NCBI GenBank assembly: GCA_902475285.1
Contig: CABRZA010000009.1
Span: 1-27,755 of the forward strand
Length of the DNA: 27,755 nt
Direction of reading: 5' to 3'
Source of the DNA: an uncultured Porphyromonadaceae bacterium
Lineage (GTDB): Bacteria > Bacteroidota > Bacteroidia > Bacteroidales > Muribaculaceae
Shown here: piece by piece, positions 6,834 to 15,687 of the stretch
Numbering within the stretch: the first letter of the stretch is position 1
Layout of the letters: every line of letters starts with the position of its first letter
Notes under the pieces: generated by a model
What the model saw: the letters and a program-made list of their open reading frames with translations, nothing else
Told to the model about the DNA's origin: nothing
Databases searched by the model: none
Position numbers and translations under genes: made by a program

Positions 6834-8306
6834 ATGCCCGATAATGTACTTATGGTAGCCATCCTATTGATTATAGTGGCTTTTCAGTTGTTTTTCTTTA
6901 CTAAATCATACCTCGGCTCAAAGGGTATGAGCAATTTCTTCAAGCACGTCGACAATCTACGGGTAGCTCGTCGTGTGCTTTCGTCGTGGGATCTCTCCGA
7001 TTCCTCTCGCATCAAAGATATCGCCGGCGCACCCGGCGACGATGATGATATTTCCGTTTCCGATGCCGACGATCGCGACGTGGCTCTTCTTGCTTGTGAC
7101 GGCGCATCGGAGGACTTTCACAATCTCCTTACCAAGACCAATATATACCTCTGCCGCAATGCCGGCACGCAGGCCGATTTGGCACTGCTTCAAGATGTCG
7201 CAATCAAGGAAACCGACCTACTTGCCAACGACGTGCGCGGTGGTCTGAATATCCCTCTGTTCTTTGGTCTGGCAGGCACGTTTGTCGGTATCATTATCGG
7301 AGTCTCCGGTTTCTCCGACAATGTCAGTGGCTTGTTGACTGGCAGCCAAGACACTGCCGGTCTCAACGGACTTCTCGATGGTATAAGTTTGGCTATGGGA
7401 GCGAGCCTTCTCGGACTTCTCTTTACTGTTGTTGCCACACTCAATTGCAAAAGCGCCTCCCGCAAGATGGAAGTGGGCATGAACGACTATTTCGACTTCC
7501 TCCGCCGCGAGCTCATGCCCACGCTCGCCACGAGCATGAGTTCGAGCCTAATGCAGCTCAAAGCCGTCCTCGACCGCTTCGCCGACAAGTTCGGCAACAA
7601 CTACGCCGAAACCGCCGAGAAACTCAACGAGAATCTCGTCCTCCAGCAGCGTATGCTCGAGGCCGTCAGCGGCATGAATATGACAAAGACCGCCAACCGC
7701 CTCGCCCTGGCCATGAAGGACATGGACACCGCTGCCGAAACCTTGCAGCAGTTCACCGAAAGCCAGCGCGCGCTCAACGCTACTATCGAGCACAGCGCCG
7801 GTGCCGTAGAGCGCATGGATGCTCTGGCCGACCGCTTCTCGGGCTTCATCGACGCCCTGCGTTCCGTGGCCGACGCCCAGCACGAGACGCAGGCCGTGCA
7901 CGACACCTTCCGACGCGCCATCGAAGAGCACTTCCCTACCGGCTCCGAGGGCCGCGAGATGTGGCGGAAGCAGTTCGAAGCCCTCATTGCCGACTCGCAG
8001 GAGGCCGCACGCCGTCTCAATCAGCAGCTCACCGCCAACTCGGCCTATGTGGAAAATTTTGTGGCCGACAACAGCCGTTTCTTCACCTCTTTCGACGAGC
8101 TCCGGGCCGTCATACAGCAGGTAGCCGATTATGCCCGCGTGCAGGGCGAGTGCTACACCGACCTCAAGGAGGAGATGCACTCGCTCAGGCAGGAGAACGT
8201 CGACACGCAGCGCTCTGCCGCCGACCTCCAGCAGTCGCTTCTCGATGCCGTCCACGCTATGACCGTTGCACTCAAAGATCTCCGCCAACATGGCACGGCG
8301 CGCTGA
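6834..8306 (+). CDS. MotA/TolQ/ExbB-type channel protein with long helical tail (ZorA-like)
   Basis: A 490-residue membrane protein. Predicted membrane helices are at about 5-23, 139-160 and 184-204. The last two (IPLFFGLAGTFVGIIIG and ISLAMGASLLGLLFTVVATL) have the Gly, Ala and Thr pattern of the proton-channel helices in MotA, TolQ, ExbB and ZorA. The 115-residue loop between helices 1 and 2 contains an acidic stretch at about 69-82. After the last helix, some 285 residues are rich in Ala, Glu, Gln and Leu with heptad-like spacing, likely a long cytoplasmic coiled tail as in ZorA. The next gene overlaps it by 17 bases and encodes the matching OmpA-type stator partner. Likely role: an ion-driven motor unit in the inner membrane. 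What it drives is unknown. Confidence 0.8.
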   Translation: MPDNVLMVAILLIIVAFQLFFFTKSYLGSKGMSNFFKHVDNLRVARRVLSSWDLSDSSRIKDIAGAPGDDDDISVSDADDRDVALLACDGASEDFHNLLTKTNIYLCRNAGTQADLALLQDVAIKETDLLANDVRGGLNIPLFFGLAGTFVGIIIGVSGFSDNVSGLLTGSQDTAGLNGLLDGISLAMGASLLGLLFTVVATLNCKSASRKMEVGMNDYFDFLRRELMPTLATSMSSSLMQLKAVLDRFADKFGNNYAETAEKLNENLVLQQRMLEAVSGMNMTKTANRLALAMKDMDTAAETLQQFTESQRALNATIEHSAGAVERMDALADRFSGFIDALRSVADAQHETQAVHDTFRRAIEEHFPTGSEGREMWRKQFEALIADSQEAARRLNQQLTANSAYVENFVADNSRFFTSFDELRAVIQQVADYARVQGECYTDLKEEMHSLRQENVDTQRSAADLQQSLLDAVHAMTVALKDLRQHGTAR

Positions 8307-9006
8307 CAACGGCTCATTCTGGCTGAGCTATTCCGACCTCATGACAAGCATGTTCTTCATCATGCTCGTCCTCTTCATCGTCTGCGTGGTGAAAATGTCG
8401 ATTGCCAACAACGAGTTGCGCACCATCACAGCCGAAGCCACCGGCCGTGCCGAAGCGGCGGAGAATATCCTGCACCTCAGCGAGCAGTTCGAGGAGCTCA
8501 GCCATTCCACATGTTTGGCCTACGACGAGGCAAAGCGTACCTTCTACACCCGCGAGCTTCAGGATACTTCGATTTTCGAATCGAAGAAAGCCGAAATCCT
8601 ACCGCAGCATCTCCATAAGGTCCAGCGTGTGGGCCGCGACATCGAGACGATTCTCCGCCGACTCAACGAACGCAATCCCGATTTTCGCTATCAGCTTGTG
8701 GTTGAGGGTAATGCCGCTATACCCTTCGACGACCGCGAAGCGGGCCGCTATAATCCCGATAATGAGGAAATGTATCTTCTGAGCTACCGTCGTGCCATGG
8801 CGCTCTACACCGAATGGCGCCGACAGGGTATCGACCTCCGCCGCTACAACACCGAGATTCTCATCGCCGGCAGCGGATTCAACGGCATCAATCGTGACCA
8901 CGGGTGGGAGGACAACAACAAGCGCTTCGTAATCCAAATCATCCCAAAGGTAGCACGCCCCGATTCTGCCGGCATTCGCTCCGTTCCCACTGTCGAATCC
9001 CGCTGA
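8290..9006 (+). CDS. OmpA-domain stator protein (MotB/ZorB-like)
   Basis: A 238-residue partner for the preceding channel protein. A short N-terminus leads into YSDLMTSMFF, and the single membrane helix is at about 17-36. Asp16 aligns with the proton-binding Asp of MotB (YADFMTAMM) and ZorB. A helical linker at about 40-90 is followed by an OmpA-like peptidoglycan-binding domain at about 95-222, with LSYRRA at 164-169 matching the LSxxRA hallmark. ATG 8290 is chosen because it begins MARRADNGSFWLSYSD, the usual short cytoplasmic lead. The open frame extends to a TTG at 8266, which would add eight unneeded residues. It overlaps the channel gene by 17 bases, suggesting coupled translation, and is followed by a terminator. 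None of the Zorya effector genes (zorC, zorD, zorE) is recognised nearby. Confidence 0.85.
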   Translation: MARRADNGSFWLSYSDLMTSMFFIMLVLFIVCVVKMSIANNELRTITAEATGRAEAAENILHLSEQFEELSHSTCLAYDEAKRTFYTRELQDTSIFESKKAEILPQHLHKVQRVGRDIETILRRLNERNPDFRYQLVVEGNAAIPFDDREAGRYNPDNEEMYLLSYRRAMALYTEWRRQGIDLRRYNTEILIAGSGFNGINRDHGWEDNNKRFVIQIIPKVARPDSAGIRSVPTVESR

Positions 9007-9026
9007 ATCTCTATAACACACCTTTT

Positions 9027-9054
9027 GCCCGCGCTTCATAATCGCGGGCTTTTT
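9027..9054 (+). terminator. Terminator after the ZorB-like gene
   Basis: GCCCGCG at 9027-9033 pairs perfectly with CGCGGGC at 9043-9049 around a 9-base loop. TTTTT follows at 9050-9054. Confidence 0.85.
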
Positions 9055-9077
9055 ACATGCAAAAAGCTGCTGAAATA

Positions 9078-9110
9078 TTTGCAAAACGCCCGAAAATTTC
9101 GTAAATTTGT
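9078..9110 (+). promoter_or_regulatory. dnaN promoter (Bacteroidetes type)
   Basis: TTTG at 9078-9081, a 20-base spacer and TAAATTTGT at 9102-9110 match the Bacteroidetes sigma-ABfr promoter consensus. Transcription would start near 9115, giving a leader of about 60 bases before the dnaN ATG at 9177. It probably drives the whole dnaN-to-rlmB block. Confidence 0.8.
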
Positions 9111-9176
9111 AAAATGAAAGCGCACTTCCATGTCGCTTCCTAAACTATTGAAAACTAAAACATAACATATAAGCAG

Positions 9177-10304
9177 ATGAAATTCAACGTTTCGAGCAAG
9201 GCTCTCTACAACGCCACCTCGGCTGTGAGCAAGGTCATAAACTCAAGGAATGCCCTCGCTATCCTCGATAATTTCCTCATCACTCTCCGCGGCGATGAGT
9301 TGACAATCACCGGCAGCGACCAGGAGAACGCTCTCACGGCACGCCTCACCGTCGAGAACGCACGAGGCGAGGGCAGCGTATGCTTCGGTGCACGCCGTCT
9401 GGTCGAACTCCTCAAAGAGATTCCCGAACAGGGCGTTAGCGTCGACATTAACGACGACAGTCTCGAAATGCAGCTCACGTACCTCAGCGGCCATTACAGC
9501 TTCGTGGGTACTCCCGCCGACCAGTACCCCCAGTTCACCCCGGAGACATCCGGCGAGCCCGTGAGCTTCTCCGTCGCCACCGAGCAGATGATTGCCGGTC
9601 TCGACAATACCATGTTTGCCGTCAGCACCGACGAATACCGCATCATCATGCAGGGCGTTCTCCTCGACATCGCTCCCGACAGCATCACTTTCGTTGCCAC
9701 CGACACCCGCAAGCTCGTGCGTTACATCGACCGCCGCACGGCTCCAGGCGTAACGGGTCACTGCGTCATCCCTTCCAAACCGGCAAACATCATCAAGAAC
9801 GTCTTCGCAAAGGAAGAAACGCTCAACATCACCATGAACTCCCGCAGCGCCCGCATTGAGAGCGACCGATTCTGCTTCGAGTGCACATTCCTCAACGGCA
9901 ACTATCCCGACTACAACCGCGTAATACCGCGCAACAACCCCAACGTCCTCACCGTCGACCGCACGGCCCTCCTCAACGCCGTCCGCCGCGTGGGTATCTT
10001 CGTGGAGGTCGACGGCGGTCTCGAAAAGTTCCGCATCACCTCCGAAAACATTCTCATCAAGAGCAACGACCCCGGCCTTTGCACCAGCGCCCGCGAGCAG
10101 GTGCCGTGCTCCTACACCGGCAGCGACCTCACCATAGGCTTCAACGCTTCCTACATCACCGAGATTCTCAACACCCTCAAAGGCGACGACGTTATCGTCA
10201 ACCTCGGCGACGCCGGCCGTCCCGGTGTGTTCCGTCCGGGCACCGAGCCGGAAAATACAGAGCTTCTCATGCTCCTCATGCCAATGACCGTCGGTGAATT
10301 CTAA
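9177..10304 (+). CDS. dnaN: DNA polymerase III sliding clamp (beta subunit)
   Basis: The beta clamp, which encircles DNA and tethers polymerase III and repair partners; 375 residues, normal for the family. Three clamp domains can be followed in order: about 1-120, 125-245 and 250-375. Characteristic stretches include SNDPGL-type and LNGNYPDYNRVIP segments and a C-terminal region with LLMLLMPM, which forms part of the partner-binding pocket and dimer surface. It has its own clear promoter and heads a block of replication, repair and cofactor genes. The exonuclease gene begins 18 bases downstream, a sensible functional neighbour since proofreading subunits work at the clamp. Confidence 0.96.
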   Translation: MKFNVSSKALYNATSAVSKVINSRNALAILDNFLITLRGDELTITGSDQENALTARLTVENARGEGSVCFGARRLVELLKEIPEQGVSVDINDDSLEMQLTYLSGHYSFVGTPADQYPQFTPETSGEPVSFSVATEQMIAGLDNTMFAVSTDEYRIIMQGVLLDIAPDSITFVATDTRKLVRYIDRRTAPGVTGHCVIPSKPANIIKNVFAKEETLNITMNSRSARIESDRFCFECTFLNGNYPDYNRVIPRNNPNVLTVDRTALLNAVRRVGIFVEVDGGLEKFRITSENILIKSNDPGLCTSAREQVPCSYTGSDLTIGFNASYITEILNTLKGDDVIVNLGDAGRPGVFRPGTEPENTELLMLLMPMTVGEF

Positions 10305-10322
10305 TCTGCACCACCTGTGGAT

Positions 10323-11087
10323 ATGAAACTGAAACTCACGCGTCCGCTGGTCTTCTTCGACCTCGAGACCACCGGCACCAACATCAGCCGCGACCGCATC
10401 GTCGAAATATCGGTCATCAAGCTCATGCCCGACGGCACGGTGATCGAAAAGACGCGCCGCATCAACCCCGAAATGCCCATCCCCGCCGAGGCCACCGCCG
10501 TGCACCACATCACCGACGACGATGTGCGCAACGAGCCGACCTTCCGCCAGATTGCCGTGTCGCTGGCACAGATGCTCAGCGGATGCGACATCGCCGGCTA
10601 CAACAGCAACCGCTTCGACGTCCCGTTGCTCGACCAGGAGTTCGAGCGCGCCGGCGTTGATTTCGACATCTCCCGCGCACGCATGATCGACGTGCAGACC
10701 ATCTACCACAAGAAGGAGCCGCGAACCCTCGTGGCCGCCTATCGCTACTACTGCGACAAGAATCTCGAGGAGGCACACAGCGCCCTCGCCGACACCCGTG
10801 CCACAATGGAGGTGCTCCTGGCCCAGCTCGACCGCTACGACGACGTGCCGACCGAAGTCGGAGCCCTCGCCGACTATGCCTCGGCCAACCGCAACGTCGA
10901 CATCATGGGACGCCTCATCTACGACGACAAGGACCGCGAGGTGATAAACTTCGGCAAGTACAAGGGCCAGCTCGCCGAGGAGGTCCTTCGGCGCGACCCG
11001 GGATATTACAACTGGATAATGAGCGGCGACTTCCCGCGCAATACCAAAAACGCCTTCACGCGCGTCAAGCTGCGAATCAAAAAATGA
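10323..11087 (+). CDS. 3'-5' exonuclease, DnaQ/PolC-epsilon type (DEDDh)
   Basis: A 254-residue DEDDh exonuclease, the fold that removes mispaired 3' nucleotides in proofreading or trims DNA ends. Exo I FDLETTG carries Asp13 and Glu15. Exo II is in YNSNRFDVPLL at about 93-103. Exo III HSALADTRAT at about 150-159 carries the His and Asp. The exonuclease domain ends near 170. The C-terminal part (about 195-250) has INFGKYKGQLAEEVL followed by a YYNWI stretch, resembling the small FGKYKG-type domain often fused to Bacteroidetes exonucleases. A GTG at 10317 would add two residues; ATG is preferred. It overlaps coaBC by 4 bases. A replicative proofreading role is inferred from dnaN next door, not proven. 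Confidence 0.88.
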   Translation: MKLKLTRPLVFFDLETTGTNISRDRIVEISVIKLMPDGTVIEKTRRINPEMPIPAEATAVHHITDDDVRNEPTFRQIAVSLAQMLSGCDIAGYNSNRFDVPLLDQEFERAGVDFDISRARMIDVQTIYHKKEPRTLVAAYRYYCDKNLEEAHSALADTRATMEVLLAQLDRYDDVPTEVGALADYASANRNVDIMGRLIYDDKDREVINFGKYKGQLAEEVLRRDPGYYNWIMSGDFPRNTKNAFTRVKLRIKK

Positions 11088-12301
11088 CGATGAATCTCGA
11101 AGGAAAGCATATCATCCTCGGCATATCGGGCGGCATCGCGGCCTACAAGAGCGCGGTACTGCTCCGATTGCTTGTTAAGGCCGGAGCCGACGTGCAGGTG
11201 ATCCTTACCCCCAACGCCAAGGAGTTCATCACGCCCGTCACGCTCTCCACCCTTTCGGGCAACCCGGTGATAAGCGAGTTCTTCACCGCCAATACCGGAG
11301 AGTGGCACTCGCATGTCAAGCTGGGTATATGGGCCGACGCCATGATTGTGGCTCCGGCCACAGCATGCACCTTGGCGAAGATGGCGCACGGTGTGGCCGA
11401 CAACATGCTCGTCACAACCTACCTCTCGGCGCGGTGCCCGGTGTTCGTGGCCCCGGCAATGGATTTCGACATGATGGCACATCCCACCACGGCGCGCTCG
11501 CTGGCGCAGCTGTGTGCCGACGGTGTCCATGTCATCGAACCGGCCACGGGCGAGCTCGCCAGCCATCTGGTGGGCCGCGGCCGCATGGAAGAGCCCGAGA
11601 ATATTATCGCAGCCGTCGACGCCTTCTTTGGCGCCGCATGCAGCCTTGCTGGTCGCAGGGTGCTCGTCACCGCCGGCCCTACTGTCGAGCGCATCGACCC
11701 TGTGCGCTTCATCAGCAACTTCTCCACCGGCAAGATGGGCTATGCCATAGCTGCCGAAGCCGCACGCCGTGGCGCTGTCGTCACGCTCGTCAGCGGCCCA
11801 ACCGCCCTCCCTGTGCCGGCAGGCGTGCGCCGCGTCGATGTTGAGAGTGCCGCCCAGATGCTTGCCGCGGCCACTGAGGCTTTCGCCGACGCCGACATCG
11901 CCGTCATGGCAGCTGCCGTGGCCGACTATACTCCCGCCGAGCCCCGCACCTCGAAAATCAAGCGCGAGCATGAGGAGGTGGAGAGCATTGCCCTGGTAAA
12001 GAATCCCGACATCGCCCGCACTCTCGGCGCTGCAAAGAGGGCAGGGCAGCTGCTCGTCGGTTTCGCCCTCGAAACCGACAACGGCGAGGTCAATGCCCAT
12101 GAGAAACTCTCCCGCAAGAACCTCGACATGATTGTACTCAACAGCCTCGCCGACGCCGGCGCTGGCTTTGGCACCGACACCAACAAAGTCAGCGTCTTCT
12201 ATGCCGACAGTAGCCGTTCCGACCGCGTCTTCGACCTCAAAAGCAAAGCCGACGTCGCTGCCGACATCCTCGACTGCATCGAGCCGATGTTAAACCATTA
12301 A
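11084..12301 (+). CDS. coaBC: Bifunctional phosphopantothenoylcysteine decarboxylase / phosphopantothenate-cysteine ligase
   Basis: CoaBC makes 4'-phosphopantetheine for coenzyme A: CoaB couples cysteine to phosphopantothenate and CoaC decarboxylates the product using FMN. 405 residues. The CoaC half (about 6-185) opens with GISGGIAAYKS and has the HSH stretch at 75-77. Two active-site motifs are atypical relative to E. coli: PAMDFDM at 124-130 has Asp where the classic motif has Asn, and LASHLVGRGRM at 158-168 has Ser160 where E. coli has catalytic Cys158. The CoaB half (about 190-400) has VTAGPTVERIDPVRFISN, NFSTGKMG, AAAVADYTP and GFALET. It overlaps the exonuclease stop by 4 bases (ATGA). 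Variant residues of this sort may be normal in Bacteroidetes; I cannot check. Confidence 0.93.
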   Translation: MTMNLEGKHIILGISGGIAAYKSAVLLRLLVKAGADVQVILTPNAKEFITPVTLSTLSGNPVISEFFTANTGEWHSHVKLGIWADAMIVAPATACTLAKMAHGVADNMLVTTYLSARCPVFVAPAMDFDMMAHPTTARSLAQLCADGVHVIEPATGELASHLVGRGRMEEPENIIAAVDAFFGAACSLAGRRVLVTAGPTVERIDPVRFISNFSTGKMGYAIAAEAARRGAVVTLVSGPTALPVPAGVRRVDVESAAQMLAAATEAFADADIAVMAAAVADYTPAEPRTSKIKREHEEVESIALVKNPDIARTLGAAKRAGQLLVGFALETDNGEVNAHEKLSRKNLDMIVLNSLADAGAGFGTDTNKVSVFYADSSRSDRVFDLKSKADVAADILDCIEPMLNH

Positions 12302-12311
12302 CTCTCTTATA

Positions 12312-13241
12312 ATGACAATAATCCCCCCTCTCTTCCCACGCCTCCGGGCCTGGATTGTTGCCTTCGCCGCTATGGCGACATTCGCCGCCCCCGCACAGGA
12401 GCTCAACTGCCAGGTGACGGTAAATTCCGACCAGGTGTCGGGAAGCAAGCAGGTGTTCGAAACCCTCCAGGGCGCCATCAACGACTATATGAACACCACC
12501 GTGTTCACCAACGCGCAGTTCGCCGCCAACGAGAAGATTGAATGCCGACTCTTTCTTACCGTCAAGGAGTATAACGACGACAATGTGGTGGGCGATCTTC
12601 AGGTGCAGTCGCTGCGCCCGGTCTACAACTCGTCCTATACTACTACACTCATCAACTTCAAGGACAATAAGATAGAGTTCGCCTATCGCGAGAACGAACC
12701 GCTCGTCTTCTCCGTCAACAACATGGAGAGCCAGCTCACCGCCATCCTCAATTTCTACGCCTACCTCATCCTTGCCGTCGACTTCGACAGCTTCTCGCCC
12801 AAGGGCGGCGACCCTTATTTCGAGCGCCTCGCCCAGATTGTACAGATGGCACAGTCGTCGGGCGAGAGCGGATGGAAAGCTTTTGAGGACAACAAAAACC
12901 GCAGCTCCGTGTTGGGCTCCTACACCGATCCCGCCACGTCGTCGCTGCGCGAGCTCACATATCAGTACCACCGCCAGGGCCTCGATCAGATGGCGCTGTC
13001 GGTCGACAAGGGGCGTGCCGCCGTCACGCAGAGCCTCGAAGTGATTAAAAAAATCCACGACGTGCAGCCCATGTCGGTGGCTCTGTCGATGTTCAAGGAC
13101 GCCAAGCTCGACGAACTCGTCAACATCTACTCCAAGGCCCCCGCCGAGGAGCGCAACAAGGTATACAAACTTCTCGAACCCATCTATCCCACCGAAAATC
13201 AAAGGCTCGAGGACATCAGGAAAGGAGCCGAGACCCGATGA
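12312..13241 (+). CDS. DUF4835 family protein (PorD-like, type IX secretion-associated)
   Basis: A 309-residue exported protein of the DUF4835 family, some members of which are annotated as PorD, an accessory of the type IX secretion system. The N-terminus has Arg10 and Arg12, a hydrophobic stretch at about 13-27 and APAQ just before the mature part, a normal signal peptide. The mature protein starts ELNCQVTVNSDQV, with a typical family segment YNSSYTTTLINFKD at about 106-119 and FAYRENEPLVFS shortly after. The gene order coaBC, DUF4835, recN is one I recall from many Bacteroidales. It overlaps recN by 4 bases (ATGA). No other type IX component is in the window, so involvement in that system here is unproven. 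Confidence 0.82.
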   Translation: MTIIPPLFPRLRAWIVAFAAMATFAAPAQELNCQVTVNSDQVSGSKQVFETLQGAINDYMNTTVFTNAQFAANEKIECRLFLTVKEYNDDNVVGDLQVQSLRPVYNSSYTTTLINFKDNKIEFAYRENEPLVFSVNNMESQLTAILNFYAYLILAVDFDSFSPKGGDPYFERLAQIVQMAQSSGESGWKAFEDNKNRSSVLGSYTDPATSSLRELTYQYHRQGLDQMALSVDKGRAAVTQSLEVIKKIHDVQPMSVALSMFKDAKLDELVNIYSKAPAEERNKVYKLLEPIYPTENQRLEDIRKGAETR

Positions 13242-14941
13242 TCAAGTCGCTTCATATCACCAACTACGCTCTCATCGACGAAATCGACATCGATTTCGCC
13301 CAGGGCTTCAACATCATCACCGGCGAGACCGGTGCCGGCAAGTCGATTATACTCGGCGCGCTGTCGCTGCTTCTGGGCGGACGCGCCGACACAAAGGCCG
13401 TGCGCCGAGGCGAGCGCAAGTCGGTCATCGAGGCTCTCTTCTCGCTCAGCGACGCCTCGGGGGTGGAGGAACTCATCGAGCGCAACGGCCTCGACAACAC
13501 CATGCCCGGCGAATGCCTGCTGCGGCGTGAGCTCTTGCCGGGCGGACGTTCGCGTGCCTTTGTCAACGACACTCCCGTCAATCTCTCGGTTCTCCGCGAG
13601 ATTGCCGAACGCCTTGTCGACATCCACTCTCAGCAGCAGAACCAGCAGCTGGCATCCGAACGATACCAGCTCGATGTCATCGACAGCCTCGCCGACAACG
13701 CCGCTCTTCTTGCCGACTACCGCAAGGCCTATGCAGCCTTCCGCGAGGCCCTCGGGCGATACACCGACACCCGCGACATGTTGCGCCGCAACCGCGACGA
13801 CGCCGAGTACCTCACCTACCAGTACGAGCAGCTCGAGCAGATGAATCTCCAGCCCGGCGAGCACGAGGAGCTCGAAAAGGAGCGCGATGTCCTTGCCAAC
13901 GCCACTGAAATCAAGGAGAATCTTGCCGCCGCCCTCGACCCTCTCACCAACGCGCGCCCCAACGTCCTCGAAATGCTCAGTGCTGCCGTCGAGGCTGTGG
14001 AAAACCTCGCCGACACTCTCGGCGCCGACGACGGCGACAGCGACTATCGCATTCTGGCCGAACGTCTGGAGTCGGCGCGCATCGAGATTCAGGATATAAC
14101 CGACTCCCTCGCCGACATCGACGACGGCATTGCCGCCACACCCGGCCGTCTCGAAGAAGTGGAGGAGCGCCTCGGACGTCTTTATTCGCTCGAAACTAAG
14201 CACCATGTCGACAATGCCGACGGGCTCATCGCCCTCCGCGACAGCCTGAAAAAGCAGATTGCCACCCTCGACGACGGCGACAATGTTCTCCACAACCTCG
14301 AGAAAGCTGCCAAGCGTGCCAAGAGCGTCGCCCTGGGCTTCGCCCGTGAGCTTTCGCAGCGCCGCGAGGATGCCGCGCGCGCCTTTGCCGTCGAGCTGGC
14401 ACGGCGCGCTGCACCACTCGGCATGCCCAACCTGCGTTGCGACGTGCATTTCGACAAGGGTAAGCTGGGAGCCGACGGCTTCGACAAGGTGCAGTTCCTC
14501 TTCGCCTTCAACAAGAACCAGGAACTCCTGCCTGTGGGCGGAGCTGCTTCGGGCGGCGAGGTGTCGCGCCTCATGCTCACAATAAAGAGCATTGTGGCCG
14601 AACATATGAAGCTCCCGTCGATAATCTTCGACGAGGTCGACACAGGCGTTTCAGGCGACATCGCCGCCCGTATGGGAGCGATGATGGAGCGCATAAGCCG
14701 TTTCATACAGGTTGTCACCATCACACACCTCCCGGGTGTCGCCGCCATGGGGCGCCGCCACTTCAAGGTGTTCAAGGAAGACGACGACGATGCCACTACA
14801 ACCCGCATACGCGTTCTCGATACGCACGAACGTTGCGAGGAAATAGCTCTCATGATCAGCGGTGTGCCCCCGGGCGAGGCCGCTATCGCCAATGCCCGCG
14901 CACTTCTGGTGAAGGCCGGTAATTTTGACTCTGAACAATAA
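13238..14941 (+). CDS. recN: DNA repair protein RecN
   Basis: RecN, an SMC-like ATPase acting early in double-strand break repair; 567 residues, normal for the family. Walker A GETGAGKS is at 29-36. A long central coiled coil (about 150-370) is rich in Glu, Leu, Ala and Arg. The ABC signature SGGEVSRL begins at 438, and Walker B IIFDEVDTG has Asp465 and Glu466. The start overlaps the stop of the DUF4835 gene (ATGA), implying coupled translation. It is followed five bases later by the methyltransferase gene. There is no sign of SOS boxes or a separate promoter. Confidence 0.95.
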   Translation: MIKSLHITNYALIDEIDIDFAQGFNIITGETGAGKSIILGALSLLLGGRADTKAVRRGERKSVIEALFSLSDASGVEELIERNGLDNTMPGECLLRRELLPGGRSRAFVNDTPVNLSVLREIAERLVDIHSQQQNQQLASERYQLDVIDSLADNAALLADYRKAYAAFREALGRYTDTRDMLRRNRDDAEYLTYQYEQLEQMNLQPGEHEELEKERDVLANATEIKENLAAALDPLTNARPNVLEMLSAAVEAVENLADTLGADDGDSDYRILAERLESARIEIQDITDSLADIDDGIAATPGRLEEVEERLGRLYSLETKHHVDNADGLIALRDSLKKQIATLDDGDNVLHNLEKAAKRAKSVALGFARELSQRREDAARAFAVELARRAAPLGMPNLRCDVHFDKGKLGADGFDKVQFLFAFNKNQELLPVGGAASGGEVSRLMLTIKSIVAEHMKLPSIIFDEVDTGVSGDIAARMGAMMERISRFIQVVTITHLPGVAAMGRRHFKVFKEDDDDATTTRIRVLDTHERCEEIALMISGVPPGEAAIANARALLVKAGNFDSEQ

Positions 14942-14946
14942 CTATC

Positions 14947-15687
14947 ATGGAATCAAGCGACTATATTTACGGCATACATTCCGTACTCGAGGCCATCGAC
15001 GCCCGCCGTACCATCGACCGCATTTATGTGAAGAACCCCCGCAGCGAAGTGGCCCAGCGTGCCCGCGAAGCCGGCATACCCGTCCAGGTCGTTCCCGAGG
15101 AGCGCCTCAACCGCTTCACGCGCAAGAATCATCAGGGCGTCGTGGCTCTTATCTCGGCCATCGACTACTGCGACCTCACCACGCTCTTGCCCACGCTCTT
15201 CGACGACGGGGTTCTCCCGTTTATCCTCGTGCTCGACGGCATAACCGACGTGCGAAATTTCGGCGCCATGGCGCGCACGGCCGAATGTTGCGGCGTGAAT
15301 GCCATCGTCATTCCCTCGCGCGGTAGCGTAAGTGTGGGGGCCGACGCCGTCAAGACCTCGGCCGGCGCCCTAAACCATATCCCCGTGTGTCGTGTCGACA
15401 ATCTCGCAGTGGCCGTGAAATTCATACGCCAGTGCGGTTGCACTGTGGTGGCGGCTACTGAGAAGGCCTCGGTCAATTATACAACCGCCGACTACACCGT
15501 GCCCGTGGCCATAGTGATGGGCGCCGAGGGAACAGGTATCAGCGACGATATTCTCAAACAGGCCGACGTGCGCGCGGCAATTCCTCTATTCGGCCGCATA
15601 GAGTCGCTCAACGTCGGAGTTGCCGCCGGCGTGATGATGTACGAAGTGGTACGCCAGCGCCTGGCCGACAACCTTGAAGTGATTTAA
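14947..15687 (+). CDS. rlmB: SpoU/TrmH family 23S rRNA 2'-O-methyltransferase (RlmB-like)
   Basis: A 246-residue SPOUT methyltransferase that transfers methyl from S-adenosylmethionine to ribose in rRNA; RlmB acts on G2251 of 23S rRNA in E. coli. The N-terminal substrate-binding domain (about 5-75) starts YIYGIHSVLEAI. The catalytic domain carries motif 1 DGITDVRNFGAMART at about 97-111, motif 2 MGAEGTGIS at about 192-200 and motif 3 IPLFGRIESLNVGVA at about 214-228, which builds the trefoil knot. The gene ends the dnaN block. No convincing terminator separates it from the SrfB-like gene 68 bases downstream, so some read-through into that unit is possible. The exact target nucleotide is inferred from the family. 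Confidence 0.9.
   Translation: MESSDYIYGIHSVLEAIDARRTIDRIYVKNPRSEVAQRAREAGIPVQVVPEERLNRFTRKNHQGVVALISAIDYCDLTTLLPTLFDDGVLPFILVLDGITDVRNFGAMARTAECCGVNAIVIPSRGSVSVGADAVKTSAGALNHIPVCRVDNLAVAVKFIRQCGCTVVAATEKASVNYTTADYTVPVAIVMGAEGTGISDDILKQADVRAAIPLFGRIESLNVGVAAGVMMYEVVRQRLADNLEVI

Noticed and set aside
6421..9006. Complete Zorya defence system
   Set aside because: Only ZorA-like and ZorB-like genes are present; no ZorC, ZorD, ZorE or other recognised effector lies beside them.
10316..10324. TGTGGATAT, one base off the complement of a DnaA box
   Set aside because: A single near-match at the dnaN-exonuclease junction, overlapping a start codon, with no companions; not evidence of an origin.
9243..10778. 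Long antisense open frame across dnaN and the exonuclease gene
   Set aside because: It is a codon-phase shadow of GC-rich genes; the product is low-complexity His, Val, Glu and Asp text with no recognisable domain, and it runs through two well-supported genes.
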